Shown here: piece by piece, positions 12,724 through 24,199 of the stretch
Position numbering within the stretch: position 1 is the first letter of the stretch
How the letters are laid out: each line of letters starts with the position of its first letter
The notes under the pieces: model-generated
What the model saw: the letters and a program-made list of their open reading frames with translations, nothing else
Told to the model about the DNA's origin: nothing
The model's database searches: none
Program-made: the position numbers and the translations under genes
From: Ziziphus jujuba
Lineage: Eukaryota > Streptophyta > Magnoliopsida > Rosales > Rhamnaceae
DNA length: 64,000 bases
Direction of reading: 5' to 3'
Assembly (NCBI RefSeq): GCF_031755915.1
Contig: NC_083379.1
Location: forward strand, 18,151,501-18,215,500

Positions 12724-15700
12724 TGTAACAACCCGTACCAAAATACACAAGTTTGACCAGATTTGACCAAGTGAACAATATATAGGTCCAAGTTAACTTT
12801 TTCAATGGTCAATATTTTTTATTTGACTGAGGTACCATTGTGTAGATCTTGTCGATAGGAGTTCATAGGCTAGCAGCACACCAAATTCTGAGTTACGGAT
12901 AAAAAGTTATGGTTCTAAGAATTTTTAAGCATAAATTTTATATCAGTGTCCAAACCAATCCCCAGTTTTTGTGTGTTAGTAACCCAAGGCTCTATATAAG
13001 CTTAGATAAGTGTTCCAAACAGAAAACAAATCCCAACATACCCATTTCATCCCTAAAATCTAAGAAATTCTCCTCCAGACCCGTGGGTCCAAACTGGGTC
13101 GTTTCAACCCTTTTATCCTCGAACCGAGTCACTGCGTTTTTGCCTATTCTAGCCACCAAGATGTTACACGTGCTATCCAGAGAGGAAAACCACATTGAGG
13201 CGACCTTGGCCATGAAATTTCATAACAAATGGCTGCTAAACGCGTCGGGTTCTGGCCGGCGAAGGCGACGGCGGCAGGTGAGGTGGGTCACTGGATTTTC
13301 CCATTTTTTGGCCATTTTAGGCCAATCCATAGACTTTTCTTACTATTTTTGCACCCTCTAAGCTCATTTCCGTGGTTATATTGCCCATATTCCTCACCGT
13401 TTGAGAGATCCGACAACAGGATGTTCGGCCGAAGCTTCAATCGAGTTTTCCAGCCACCGGAGGAACTTTTGGATTGAGGTGAGCATACTGATGCATTCCT
13501 TGTCTCTTGGGCTTTCAGTTGATATATATTTTTTGAATTTTAGAGGTCATTTGATAATTTTTCCATTTTTAGGTCAATTAGTTAATTTTCAGATAAATTA
13601 GGACTGTGTTTGGACAACACTGGCCAAATTGGTTGAAATTGGAGTTGGATTAGTGAAATTGGATATTATTAGGACCCATTAGGAGGTTCAATTTCGAAAG
13701 ATTAGGCTTCGAGTGAAAATCTTCAATTTTGGATACCAGATCCTAAGGGCACACGGTATAATTGGACCTCCCGATGTTCAATTTATATAATTTTATAGTA
13801 GTATAAATCAATTTGAGACATTTGGGTCATACAAGTATCTTTGGTTTAGTTATTCGAGCCTTAAAAATATTTTATTATATTACAAGTACTTGTGTTGAGT
13901 CTGGAGGCAGTCCTGCAGGGGAGCAAGAGTGAGCATCTGCAGTACTGTGAGTGATTATAATTTTTAAAAATGTTTTGGTTATATAGAATAATATATATAT
14001 GTGGTTTGGATATTTTATATATATATATATAAATTGATTAAAATTGTTGCTTTATGCATAAATATTATCTGCTTTCACTTATATGTGTTATCATTTTATA
14101 AAGATTTTAATAAGATTTTTAATAGTTTCTAACTTTGATGAATTCATGGTGAACTTGTCAATTATGTTAATTATATATTTTGGTATTTGAATTGAGATTT
14201 TTAATTATTTCGGAAAATAATTGATTTGAGAAAGCATAACGCAAAATTTATGATTTTAAGCATGTTCAATTATTTCAAAATTTTATATGCTTCAAATTGG
14301 TTTATGGTGAATATATTTCACTGGGTATTTTCGATTATAGAAGAAAATGATGATGTGAAATTTTTGAAATATTTGAATAAGCAGTGGAATTTAAATATTA
14401 AATTATGACTTATGATACAGTATTGTTCAGAAAAGTATTTGAGATATTACAAGATTGTTTTAAGGATACTGTATCGGCTAATTTTAATTGATCTACCATA
14501 TAGTGCAAAAGTTTCAATTCAGTATTATATTACAGCGTGCTAGGTTTGCCACGGTACCGTGAGGTTGGTTTCACCCAATGGTTTATTATTGCCATGGACT
14601 GTGAGATCAGGTTTAACTGATGGTTCAGTACTGCCACTGTGCCATAAGGTTCGTTTCACCCAACGGTTTATTATTTCCATGAACCGTGAGACCGAGGTTA
14701 TCCGATGGTTTATTATTGCTATGGTACCATGAGGTTGGTTTCACCCCACGGCTTATTATTGCCCCGGACTGTGAGGTTTGGTTTAACCAATGATTTAGTA
14801 TTACCACAGTGCCTTAAGGTTGGTTTCACCCAACGGCTTATTATTACCATGAACTGTGAGGTTGGGGTTATCCGATGATTTATTATTTCCATGGTACTGT
14901 GAGGTTGGTTTCATCCAACAGTTTATTATTGCCATGAACCATGAGGTCGGGTTTATCCGACGGTTTATTATTGCCACAGTGCTGTAAGATTGGTTTCACC
15001 CAACGGTTTATTATTGCCACGGACCTTGAGGTTGGGTACATCCCAACGGTTATTTATTTCCAGGATGCCTTTCGTATATTAAGGGTCGTGAGGTGGGTAC
15101 ATCCCATGGATTTACAATTTGGTATACCAAATTGTACATTGTATATGCTTTGAGTACATTGTTGATTTTCAAATATTGTGGTTATTACTGCACTTTCATA
15201 TTTTTTTTGTGGAACTGTGTTAGTGCCATGAGGTTGGTTTCACCCAACGGTTTATTATTGCCACGGACCGTGAGGCTGGGTACGTCCCAATGATTATTTA
15301 TTTCTAGGATGCCTTTCTATATTGAGGGTCATGAGGTGGGTGCATCCCACGATTTACAGTTTAGTACACTGAAGGGTACATTGTATATATTTTGAGTACA
15401 TTGTTGATTTTCAAATATTGTGGTTATTACTGCGCTTTCATATTTATTTTGTGGAACTGCGTTTATGATATTTTATGCTCAATATTTATATTTTGATAAG
15501 ACATTTTATAATATTACAACGATCATTCACTTTGTACTTTTGAGCATCGGTTTTATGATATTAAATTGGGATACAAGTTTGAGTTTTGTGAAATGATTTT
15601 TAAAAGGGGAACTTTTGAAACGAGTGGGACGAAAGGTCTTGAGAGAAAGATTTTTCAGAAATAAATTATTATGTTTCTATTATATCATGCCACTCTCTGA

Positions 15701-16164
15701 GATTTCTTTATCTCACGTTTTATTTGTTTAAATTTGTTCCTCTAGGCCCAGGTAGCTAGTAGCAATTTATACCGCACACAGCCTGTCACTTTGTTCCTTC
15801 CAGGATGGCAGCAGTATTTATCCTTTCCTTATTTATCATTATCCTTCCAAACTTATTTGTTATTTACTTGTACTTCTAAAATTTGTAACTACTCTTAGAA
15901 TGCTCTGATTTATATATTGGACTCAGTAGAGATCCTATTATATACATGTGTAGTTATGGCCTGTAATACAATAGGCTGGTTATGGATTTTTATGCTGTTG
16001 TGGTTTATATTTATATAACGAGGTATTATTGTTAATGCTTGAATCCGGTTGTCCACGTTTAAGGTGAGGTTCTATTAGATATTCTCTAGAGATTTTTTGG
16101 TGGAACTTCACTAGGCGGGACCATCCAGAAAATCCTGGGAGGGTTCCCGGGACAGGTCCTATCA
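12724..16164 (+). repeat. Tekay-like 5' LTR
   Basis: It begins TGTAACAACCCGTACC and ends CCTATCA, just before the primer site. It holds a 42-bp minisatellite at about 14550-15310. Open frames at 12909-13361, 13229-13477, 14226-14408 and 14941-15293 have counterparts in the 3' LTR and no known domains; they are read as chance frames. The 3' LTR is some 270 bp shorter, mostly in the minisatellite. Confidence 0.93.
14550..15310 (+). repeat. 42-bp minisatellite inside the 5' LTR
   Basis: Successive units contain a core like GGTTGGTTTCACCCAACGG followed by TTTATTATTGCCA and an ACCGTGAGG-type joint, spaced about 41-42 bases. Two alternating unit types can be seen: one with TTTCACCCAACGG, the other with GTTTATCCGACGG or GTTTAACCGATGG. 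The last partial unit recurs near 15225-15290 after a non-repeat spacer. The unit length is a multiple of three, so frames through the array stay open on both strands without coding meaning. Confidence 0.85.
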
Positions 16165-16167
16165 GCT

Positions 16168-16180
16168 TAGTATCAGAGCT
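16168..16180 (+). other. Tekay-like primer-binding site
   Basis: TAGTATCAGAGCT follows the 5' LTR by three bases and resembles the tRNA-Met-complementary TGGTATCAGAGC site with one change. It confirms the plus orientation. Confidence 0.8.
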
Positions 16181-16318
16181 TTAGGTTCCAAAATCCCTTG
16201 GGTTGTGCATTATTGTACAACTAATCCTATGTTTTGCCTTTCATACCTACCCTTTTGTTGGTTGTTAAATATATTTTGGCTTATTCTTTCACATATAACT
16301 TTTTCTTGATGTCGCGAG

Positions 16319-17140
16319 GAGGTAAATGTAGTTTCCAACAAGCTTAGCTGAAAATGTAGATGTGTCCACTTATTTGGAGCATCTTGTCATGTGCCTGGCT
16401 CGATCACTAAAGAGGAGTGGGTTTATTAGGTATTCTGTTAATTAGGCTTGTAGACTTGGAGGACTTGGTTGTGGTGGCTCCATGGGTCTTATGCAATGTC
16501 CGGACGAGGACAAGATTACATTAGCTAGCTTTATACTAGAGGGAAACTCGAGGGTGTGGTGGACATATGAAAGAACTAGGAGACGTCATCTTTCGACATA
16601 GCTTAAGTGTGAAGTCCCACATCGGTTGAAAATGGGAACGAAACACTCCATATAACCCAGATCAGTGTGCCAACGAGGACACTAGGCCCCAAGGGGGGAG
16701 GATTGTGAAGTCCTACATCGGTTGGAAAGGGGAACAAAAAAATCCATATAAGTGGGTGTGGATACCTTTCCCTTGAGAGGCCTTTTAAAACCTTGAGGGC
16801 TGGATTGTAAGAGGATTCTCCAGGCCCAAAGAAGATAATATCTCATGCGGGTGGTTTGGGCTGTCACATTAAGACTGCATTTCACACCGAGTTTTGTCCT
16901 CCAACCTTTATTAAGATTAAGAGGTTAAAGTTAAGACACCCACTCAGGGTTCAGGACAATGGACAGTTAACAATGATAACTGCCATTTTTTTTTTTAAAA
17001 GATCTGCAGTCTGAGGTAGCTTATGTGGCAAGTTTCATAATGGGCAGTGACAATGGGATGGATCATGCTTTCATTATAGGCAGTCAGAACACTTTAAAAA
17101 AGATTGACCCTATCGAGGACATGGTCATGCTAGAGCTTTA
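16319..17140 (+). pseudogene. Tekay-like gag remnant, split by a TRIM
   Basis: The probable start is ATG at 16319 (MSRGGK). The frame degrades at once but a gag reading is visible up to about 16605, including GGHMKELGDVIFRH-type wording in which a tryptophan-rich WW(T)YER motif can be recognised. The TRIM at 16608-16868 interrupts it. Gag resumes at about 16874 with TAFHTEFCPPTFIKIKRL. A worn CCHC knuckle, CFHYRQSEHFKKD, lies near 17070-17110. Stops and frame changes make it non-functional. In an active element this gene encodes the capsid protein. Confidence 0.7.
16608..16868 (+). mobile_element. TRIM element inside the gypsy gag
   Basis: A 261-bp insertion flanked by a perfect 5-bp duplication TTAAG (16603-16607 and 16869-16873). 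It begins TGTGAAGTCCCACATCGGTT, and a second near-copy of that start occurs at 16704, so it contains a shortened left LTR, a tiny internal remnant and a fuller right LTR (16704-16868, ending GCTGTCACA). Just before 16704, CCAAGGGGGGAGGAT is a clear polypurine tract. The layout (very short LTRs, no coding) is that of a terminal-repeat retrotransposon in miniature. The TCCCACATCGGTT start is common in eudicot repeats, from general knowledge. Open frame 16682-16885 (minus) is a shadow. Confidence 0.88.
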
Positions 17141-18330
17141 AGGTTAGGTGCACAATTTTAGCTGATTGATAGGTATAAAGTACATGATAGATAAACAGGT
17201 TAGACTTCATGAGATTTTACCAACACTAGACAATGGTCGCCATCCACAGCAAGAAGCGGAGGTTAGAGAGTACTACTACTACTAGAGGCAAGGTATATGC
17301 TATGATCAGTTAAGAGGTACAAATCACCTCGATATTATGACATATACATTATCTATGCTTGGTAGTGACAGACATATTTTATTGGCTCAAAGACCACAGG
17401 CTCTTTTGTTTTATGTGAATATGTTGCACAAGTTAGGATGACTCTAGTTCATTTGGAATGTCACTTGGAAATTTCCACCTCCACAACAGGGTTCATTTGA
17501 CCTAGTCAAATGTTCCAGAGTAGTTGTTTTCGTTTCATGGAAATTAAGATTCTTAATATTAGAATCTGGTGTAGATAAAGTTTGGTTGATGCATTTCGGT
17601 GATCCAATGTTGAACAACTTGTTAAGAACTAAGCTGTAAATCTCATGAGTTGGTTTTGTGGCATTTGCTTTTGGGTAATGATTTTAGATATAAATTTTGA
17701 TATTTTGTTTTCTTGGAGATTGAGGGTTTTATGCCAACGATATTTTATGGATCTAAGGTGGTTTATATTCTTAATGATAACTTAATCTCCTAAGGATCAT
17801 GAATTTTTGGGGCATAGCTAGAATATAAGAAAGTGATGACTGTTTTCTTATGGTTTGAGAATCTAGTAACTAGTTTATACTATTTGGTTGTGATATTAGA
17901 ATTAAGATTTAAATTTCTTTATTGCTCGACATATGTATTCTTGGAGTTTGTTTGAAATTGGAAGGATTTGAGGTTTCTTCAAGAATGATATTTGAGATGA
18001 TGAGAGGACTTCGACTTGATCTGTTTGTTTCATATTCTTTGGTGTTGACATTCTTGAAGATTTCTTTTAGACTTTATAAGCAATATAAGGCTCTTTATTG
18101 GAATAAGTATGAGGAATTTTATTTTATGACTTTGATGAATTTGGTTAAGAGAAAGATGTTTGTCGAGGTTAAGAAAATTGGATAATCAATGAGCAACATG
18201 AATCCTATAATTGCCAGTACTAAGAGTGTAAATGGAGGCAAAAAGGAACAATCTCAGTTTTAGCTTTCTGATATTGGTATTTGGTTTAAGGAATTAGATT
18301 TAGGTTCTAAGCCTTCTTTTTGAATTGATG
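17141..18330. other. Unassigned interior of the Tekay-like element
   Basis: Protease and reverse transcriptase are expected here, but no D(T/S)G, no F(V/I)DD-like box and no other RT block could be read in any plus-strand frame. An open frame at 17922-18185 (87 codons) has no recognised domain. Either this segment has decayed past recognition by eye or foreign DNA has replaced the RT. Confidence 0.5.
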
Positions 18331-18640
18331 GATGGAATTTCTTTTAGAAAGTTATGAGTTATTACTTATGCTTCTAGATAGTCGAAGAAGCACAGGCTGA
18401 ATTATTCGACTCATAATTTAGAAGTATTGAAGACTTGGAGGCACTACCTGTATGGAGCCACTTGTCAGATCTTTACCGATCATAATAGCTTTAAGTATTT
18501 GTTTACTTAGAAGGAGTTGAACTTGAGGCAAAAGAGATGGATGGAATAGCTCAAAGATGATGATTACATTATTGATTATAATTCAAGCAAGACAAATGTG
18601 GTGGCTGATGAATTAAATAGAAGTCTACAAACTGATTGGC
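18331..18640 (+). pseudogene. Tekay-like RNase H remnant
   Basis: The reading contains [20 protein letters not shown], then KELNLRQKRWME, then IIDYNSSKTNVVADELNRS, the standard RNase H tail of plant Ty3/gypsy pol. At least two in-frame stops (after YLFT and after RWME) inactivate it. It would degrade the RNA strand of the RNA-DNA hybrid. Confidence 0.85.
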
Positions 18641-18755
18641 TAATATGCAGAGAATACAACTTTCTTTGAAGGTTGAATTAAGAGAGTTGGGTGTTGATTT
18701 GCACATCTGTAATTCTTGATTACTTTTTGCTAGCTTCTGATTATGACCGATACTT

Positions 18756-20178
18756 ATGGGTTGTGTTCTTAAAGCCCAACTCGAAGACCCTTACCTGATG
18801 AGCATGAGAAGGAAAGTCGAAGAAGGGAAAAAGTTAGACTTCGCTATTAGAGGTGATGGAGCCTTGGTGATTGATTCTAGGCTTTGTGTCCCCGCAAATG
18901 AAGAGCTGAAAAGGCAAATACTGGATGAAGCGCATAGTTCTACTTATGCCATGCACCCCGACAGCACCAAGATATATTGTGCCCTAAAAGAGTATTATTG
19001 GTGGGCAAGAATGAAAAGAGAAGTTGTTAAGTAATTATTGGTGGGCAAGAATGCAAAGAGAAGTTACTGATTATGTATCTAAGTGTTTTACATGCCAGCA
19101 AGTGAACGCAGAGAGATAAAAGCCTTCTAAACTCCTACAGCCCTTATCCATCCCCGAATGGAAATGGGAGCATATTACTATGGATTTTGTATTCAAGCTT
19201 CCTCCTATAGCTCAAAGACATGATGGTATTTGGGTGATAGTGGTTATACTCACCAAGTCTGCACATTTCCTACCTATTCATGAAAGGTTTTCTCCTCAGA
19301 AGTTAGCGGAACTCTTTATAAATTATATAGTGAGTTTGCATGGGATGCCAGTATCGATTGTATCTGATAGAGGTCCACGGTTCACTTTAAGGTTTTGATG
19401 AAGATTAATGAATGAACTAGGTGTCAAGCTAAATTTGAGTACCGCTTTCCACCCTCAAACCGATAGACAATCTGAAAAGACCATTCAGACCTTGAAGGAC
19501 ATATTAAGGTCATGTGTACTATAGTTCAAGGGAAATTGAAATGAATATCTATCATTAGCAGAGTTTACCTACAACAATAGTTATCACTCGAGTGTCGATA
19601 TGTCACCTTATGAGGCATTATATGGAAGACAATGTCGGACCCCATTATGTTGAAATAAGATGGGTGAAAGAAAACTTCTAGGACCTGAAATTGTACAAGC
19701 GACAGTGGACAAGGTCAATATCATAGGGGCCAAGTTGAAAGCAACACAAGATAGGCAAAAAAGCTATGCGGACATGCGTAGAAAGGATCTCGAGTTCGAG
19801 GTTTGCAATCGAGTATTCTTGAAGCTCGCTGCTTGGAAAGGTGTAGTACGTTTTGGAAAACGACGGAAGCTAAGCCCTATCTACATCGGACCGTATGAGA
19901 TAATTGAGAGGATAGGTCCAGTGGCTTACAGGTTAAACTTACTAGGAGAGCTTTCTCAAGTCCATGATGTTTTTCACATCTCCATGCTCTGCAAGTATAT
20001 CTCAGACCCATCACATGTGTTGGAGACACCGGAGATCGAGTTGAGGGATGACTTGTCTTATGAGGAGCAGCCAGCGCAGATTTTAGGAAGAGAAGTGAAA
20101 AGGCTTAGCAACAAGACTACACCTTTGGTGAAGGTTCTTTGGAGAAATCACCTTGTCGAGGAGGCGACTTGGGAGTGA
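18756..20178 (+). pseudogene. Tekay-like integrase with chromodomain-like tail
   Basis: The zinc-binding region starts near 18900 (ILDEAHSSTYAMHPDSTKIY, then a CFTCQQVN reading at about 19085-19110). Catalytic core residues are seen as D in ITMDFVFKLPP (19180), D in IVSDRGPRF (19360) and E in [13 protein letters not shown] (19450-19490). The C-terminal domain runs through SPIYIGPYEIIERIGPVAYR (about 19870-19930) to a chromodomain-like end, VKVLWRNHLVEEATWE, at 20176. Damage includes a 40-bp tandem duplication that shifts frame at 18994-19073, and stops near 19119, 19398 and 19651. The largest open piece is 19660-20178. Confidence 0.93.
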
Positions 20179-20252
20179 GAGGATCAAATGCGGAGTCAGT
20201 ATCCTCACCTTTTCCAAAACTAAGGTATGAATTTTGTGAATGAAATTTTCTT

Positions 20253-20266
20253 TAAGGGGGGTAGGT
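20253..20266 (+). other. Tekay-like polypurine tract
   Basis: TAAGGGGGGTAGGT abuts the 3' LTR start, as expected for plus-strand priming. Confidence 0.8.
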
Positions 20267-23200
20267 TGTAACAACCCGTACCAAAATACACAAGTTTGAC
20301 CAAGTTTGACCAGATTGACCAAGTGAACAATATGTGAGTCCAAGTTGACTTTTTCAATGGTCAATTTATTTTATTTGACTAAGGTACCATTGTGTAGATC
20401 TCATCGATACAAGTTCATAGACTAACGGCACGTCAAATTCCGAGTTACGGATAAAATAGTTACAGTTCTAAGAACTTTTAAGCATAAGTTTTATATCAAT
20501 GTCCAAACTAGTCCCCAGTTTTTGTCTGTAAGTGATCCAAGGCTCTATATAATCCTAGGTAAGTGTACGAAAAAGGAAACAAAGCCCAAAATGCCCATTC
20601 ATCCCCAAGACCTGAGAAATTCTCCACTAGCCCCGTGGGTCTGAATTGGGTCGTTTCGACCCGTTTATCCTCGAACTGGGTCACCACTGTTTTTGCCTAT
20701 TCCAACCACCAAGATGTTACACACACTAGCCAAAGAGGAAGACCACATTGAGGCAAGCTTGGCCGTGAAATTTCATGGCGAACAGCTACCGAACGCACCG
20801 GGATCTAGCTGGCGAAGGAGGCGACAGCCAGCGAGGTGGGTTATCGAATTTTTCCATTTTTTGGCCGTTTCAGGCCAACCCATAGACCTTTCTTATCAAT
20901 TTTGGACCCTCTGAGCTCATTTCCGTGGTTATTTTGCCCAGATTCCTGATCGTTTGAAAGATCCGGCAATGGGAAGTTTGGCCGAAGCTTCAATCGAGTT
21001 TTCCAGCCACCGGAGGAACTTTTGGACTGAGGTGAACATACTGATGGGTTCTTTGTCTCTTGAGCTTTTTGTTGATATAAATTTTATGAATTTTAGAGGT
21101 TTTTTGATAATTTTTCCATTTTTAGGTCAATTAGTTAATTTTCAGATAAATTGGGACTACGTTTGAAATACACTAGTCAAATTGGTTGAAATTGGATATT
21201 ATTAGGACCCATTAGGAGGTTCAATTTCAAAAGATTAGGCTTCGAGTGAAAATGCCCAATTTTAGGTACCGGGTTCTAAGGGCACACGGTATAATTGGAC
21301 CTCCCAGTGTTCAATTTGTATAATTTTATAGTAGTATAAATCAATTTGAGACATTTTGGTCATACAAGTGTCTTTGGTTTAGTTATTGGAGCCTGAAAAA
21401 TATTTTATTATATTACAAATACTCGTGTTGAGTCTAGAGGCGACTGCAGGGGAGTAGGAGTGAGCATCTACAGTACTGTGAGTGATTATAATTTCTAAAA
21501 ATGTTATATAGAATAATATATATATGTGGTTTGGATAGTTTATGTATATATAAATTGATTGAAATGGTTACTTTATGCATATATATTATCTGCTTTCACT
21601 TATATGTGTTATCATTTTATGAGGATTTTAATAAGATATTTAATGGTTTCTAACTTTGATGAATTCATAGTGAACTTGTGAATTATGTTAATTATATATT
21701 TTGGTATTTGAATTGAGATTTTAAATCATTTAAAAAAATGATTGATTTGAGAAAGCATAATGCAAAATTTATGATTTTAAGCATGTTCAAGTATTTCAAA
21801 ATTTTATATGCTTAAAATTGGTTTATGGTGAATATATTTTACTTGTGTATTTTCGATTTTAGTAGAAAATGATGATGTGAAAATTTTGAAATATTTGAAT
21901 AAGCGGTGGAATTTAAATATTAAATTATGACTTATGATATAGTATTGTTCGGAAAAGTGTTTGAGATATTACAAGATTGTTTTAAGGATACTGTATTGGT
22001 TATTTTTAATTGATCTACCATATAGTACCAGAGTTTTGATTCAGTATTATACTATAGCACGCTGGATTTGCCATGGTACCGTTAGGTTGGTTTCACCCAA
22101 CGGTTTATTATTGCCACGGACTGTGAGGTTGGGTTTAACCAACGGTTTAGTATTGCCACTGTGCTGTAAGGTTGGTTTCACCCAACGGTTTATTATTGCC
22201 AGGACCATGAGGTCGGGGTTATCCGATGGTCTATTATTGCCATGGTATCATGAGGTTGGTTTCACCTAATGGTGTATTATTGCTATGGACTGTGAGGTAT
22301 GGTTTAACTGATGGTTTAGTATTGCCACAGTGCCATAAGGTTGTTTTCACCCAAGAGTTTATTAATGTCGTGGACCGTGGGGTCGGAGTTATCCGACGGT
22401 TTATTATTGCCACGGTACTATGAGGTGGTTTCATCCAACGGTTTATTATTGCTACGGATTGTGAGGTCGGGTTTATCCAACAGTTTATTATTGCCACAGT
22501 GCCGTGAGGTTTGTTTCACCCAATGGTTTATTATTGCCATGGACTGTGAGGTTAGGTATGTCCTGACGGTTATTTATTTCCATGATGCCTTTCGTATATT
22601 GAGGGTCGTGAGGTGGGTACATCCCATGGTTTACAGTTTGGTACACTGAATGGTACATTGTATATGTTTTGAGTACATTGTTGATTTTCAAATATTGTGG
22701 TTATTACTGTGCTTTCACATTTATTTGTGGAATTGCGTTTATAATATTTTATGCCCAATATTTATATTTTGATGAAGACATTTTATAATATTACAATGAT
22801 CGCTCACTTTATACTTTTGAGCATCGGTTTTATGATATTAAATTAGGGTACAAGTTCAAATTTTGTGAAATGATTTTTAAAAGGGGAACTTTTGAAACGA
22901 GTGGATCAAAAGGTCTTGAGAGAAAAGATTTTTCACAAATAAATTATTATTTTTTTATTATACTATGCCACTCACTAAGATTTCTTTATCTCACGTTTTA
23001 TTTGTTTTAAATCTGTTCTTCTAGACCCAGGCAGCTAATAGCAGTTTACCTTGCACACAGCATGTCACTTTATTTCTTCCACGACAGCAGCAGTATTTAT
23101 CCTTTCCTTATTTATCATTATCCTTCCAAATTTATTTGCTTGTACTTCTAAACTTTGCAACTACTTTTAGAATGCTCTGATTTATATATTGGACTCAATA

Positions 23201-23437
23201 GAGATCCTATTATATACATGTATAGTTATGGCCTGTAGTACAATAGGCCGGTTGTGGATTTTTATACTGTTGTGGTTTATATTTATATAACGAGGTATTA
23301 TTGTTAATGCTTGAGTTCGGTTGTCCACGTTTTAAGATAAGGTTCTATTGGATATTCTCTAGAGATTTTCCTGTGGAACTTCACTAGGCGGGACTACTTG
23401 GGAGATCCTGGGAGGGTTTCCAGAACGGATCCTATCA
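20267..23437 (+). repeat. Tekay-like 3' LTR
   Basis: This 3171-bp partner of 12724-16164 begins TGTAACAACCCGTACC and ends GATCCTATCA. The 42-bp minisatellite occupies about 22070-22560 with fewer units. The two LTRs differ by many substitutions and small indels, so the insertion is not recent. Frames at 20563-21166 and 21961-22758 are LTR sequence. Confidence 0.93.
22070..22560 (+). repeat. 42-bp minisatellite inside the 3' LTR
   Basis: It has the same unit as 14550-15310 (TTTCACCCAACGG plus TTTATTATTGCCA cores) in fewer copies. The copy-number difference between the LTRs of one insertion shows change after integration. Confidence 0.85.
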
Positions 23438-23442
23438 TAAAA

Positions 23443-23932
23443 TCATACTTAAAGAAAGCATCTCAAATAAACTTTCTGTTAAAAAACATAACCAGTAATA
23501 AGAACTCTGCCGAATAGCTAATGAGAAAAGCTAGAAAGGCTCATAAGTAATGTGTATACACCACAAGTATAATATGCAGAAAAAGGAAAAGAAATCTCAA
23601 AAAGCCAACACTAAGAAATCTTGTGAAGTAAAACAATACCATTAATCTTCTATTACACAGCATCCAAGCTACATAAAAAGCTATAAGATTTGACATAACA
23701 TTTAGATACATCAATTTTCCCATTTTCTCCATTAAAATGTTTTACATCCATTTTTTCTATACCAAACTAAATATGAAAATAAAAATTTTCTTTGACACAA
23801 ATAATAAAATCCTTACCTTATGAATTTTTCTTACATTTTTCCTACAAAGATCATCAAGTTTCACATATCTGTACTCTAATTTTCTGGTACAGCTTACCCA
23901 TTTTTGCAAATCTTGCAAATATTTTGCTTCTC
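23443..23932. other. Flank of the Tekay-like element, unassigned
   Basis: AT-rich. The minus-strand frame 23541-23732 is hydrophobic (AFYVAWML, FLRFLFLFLHIILVV) and could be the membrane tail of the GRF-type remnant just to the right, since plant GRF-domain proteins often end in a membrane segment. No domain evidence supports it as a gene. Confidence 0.3.
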
Positions 23933-24152
23933 TTTAAATTTGTTCTTTAACCACAATATTGAATTTCCTAACGTCATCATTTATTTTCTTTACTTTTCCT
24001 TTTAATATGTTAGCAACATCCCTCCTACGATCATTAATAGTTGTATCTACCCATTTGAAGAAGTTGCAATTTCTTGGATTGTGCAAAACATACAAAAGCG
24101 ATACATTATACAACATAAACATTGCATACAGAACAAGGAACATGAATTTCAA
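23933..24152 (-). pseudogene. GRF-type zinc-finger protein remnant
   Basis: The minus-strand frame contains NPRNCNFFKWVDTTINDRRR, close to the second half of the GRF zinc finger (C.FFKW.D) found in a large family of small plant proteins of unknown role, often transposon-associated. A charged, coiled-coil-like stretch follows (VANILKGKVKKINDDVRKF) and a stop ends the frame. Beyond the stop, a reading towards 23800 (YLQDLQKWVSCTRKLEYRY) may extend the coil. The first half of the finger, with its CxCG, cannot be read in the same frame, so it is truncated or frameshifted. Confidence 0.45.
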
Positions 24153-24199
24153 CTTATCTTTTCTAATATACGTAGCATTTCCATCTGTGCTTTCCAGTT

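Larger units (their letters stand above)
12724..23437 (+). mobile_element. Tekay-like Ty3/gypsy chromovirus, full structure, dead coding
   Basis: The element is 10.7 kb with two long LTRs (3441 and 3171 bp) and a perfect 5-bp duplication TAAAA at 12719-12723 and 23438-23442. The internal part (16165-20266) has a tRNA-Met-type primer site, a gag remnant interrupted by a TRIM, a long unassigned stretch, RNase H, integrase, a chromodomain-like end and a purine tract. The gag-RNase H-integrase order and the C-terminal motif VKVLWRNHLVEEATWE place it among plant chromoviruses. Very long LTRs with a TGTAACAACCCG start fit the Tekay/Del group; that assignment is from memory. Reverse transcriptase is not recognisable and all domains carry stops. 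Confidence 0.93.

Noticed and set aside
12909..13601. Open frames up to 150 codons in the 5' LTR
   Set aside because: Counterparts in the 3' LTR are broken differently, and no motif or start context supports a protein.
14550..15310. Regularly spaced repeats that could suggest a CRISPR array
   Set aside because: Units are adjacent variants of one minisatellite without unique spacers, inside plant LTRs.
17922..18185. 87-codon frame as a captured gene in the Tekay-like element
   Set aside because: No domain, no start context and no splice structure; it is left as part of an unassigned stretch.
21961..22758. Overlapping open frames on both strands as possible genes
   Set aside because: They are products of the 42-bp minisatellite whose period is a multiple of three; they recur in the other LTR without known domains.
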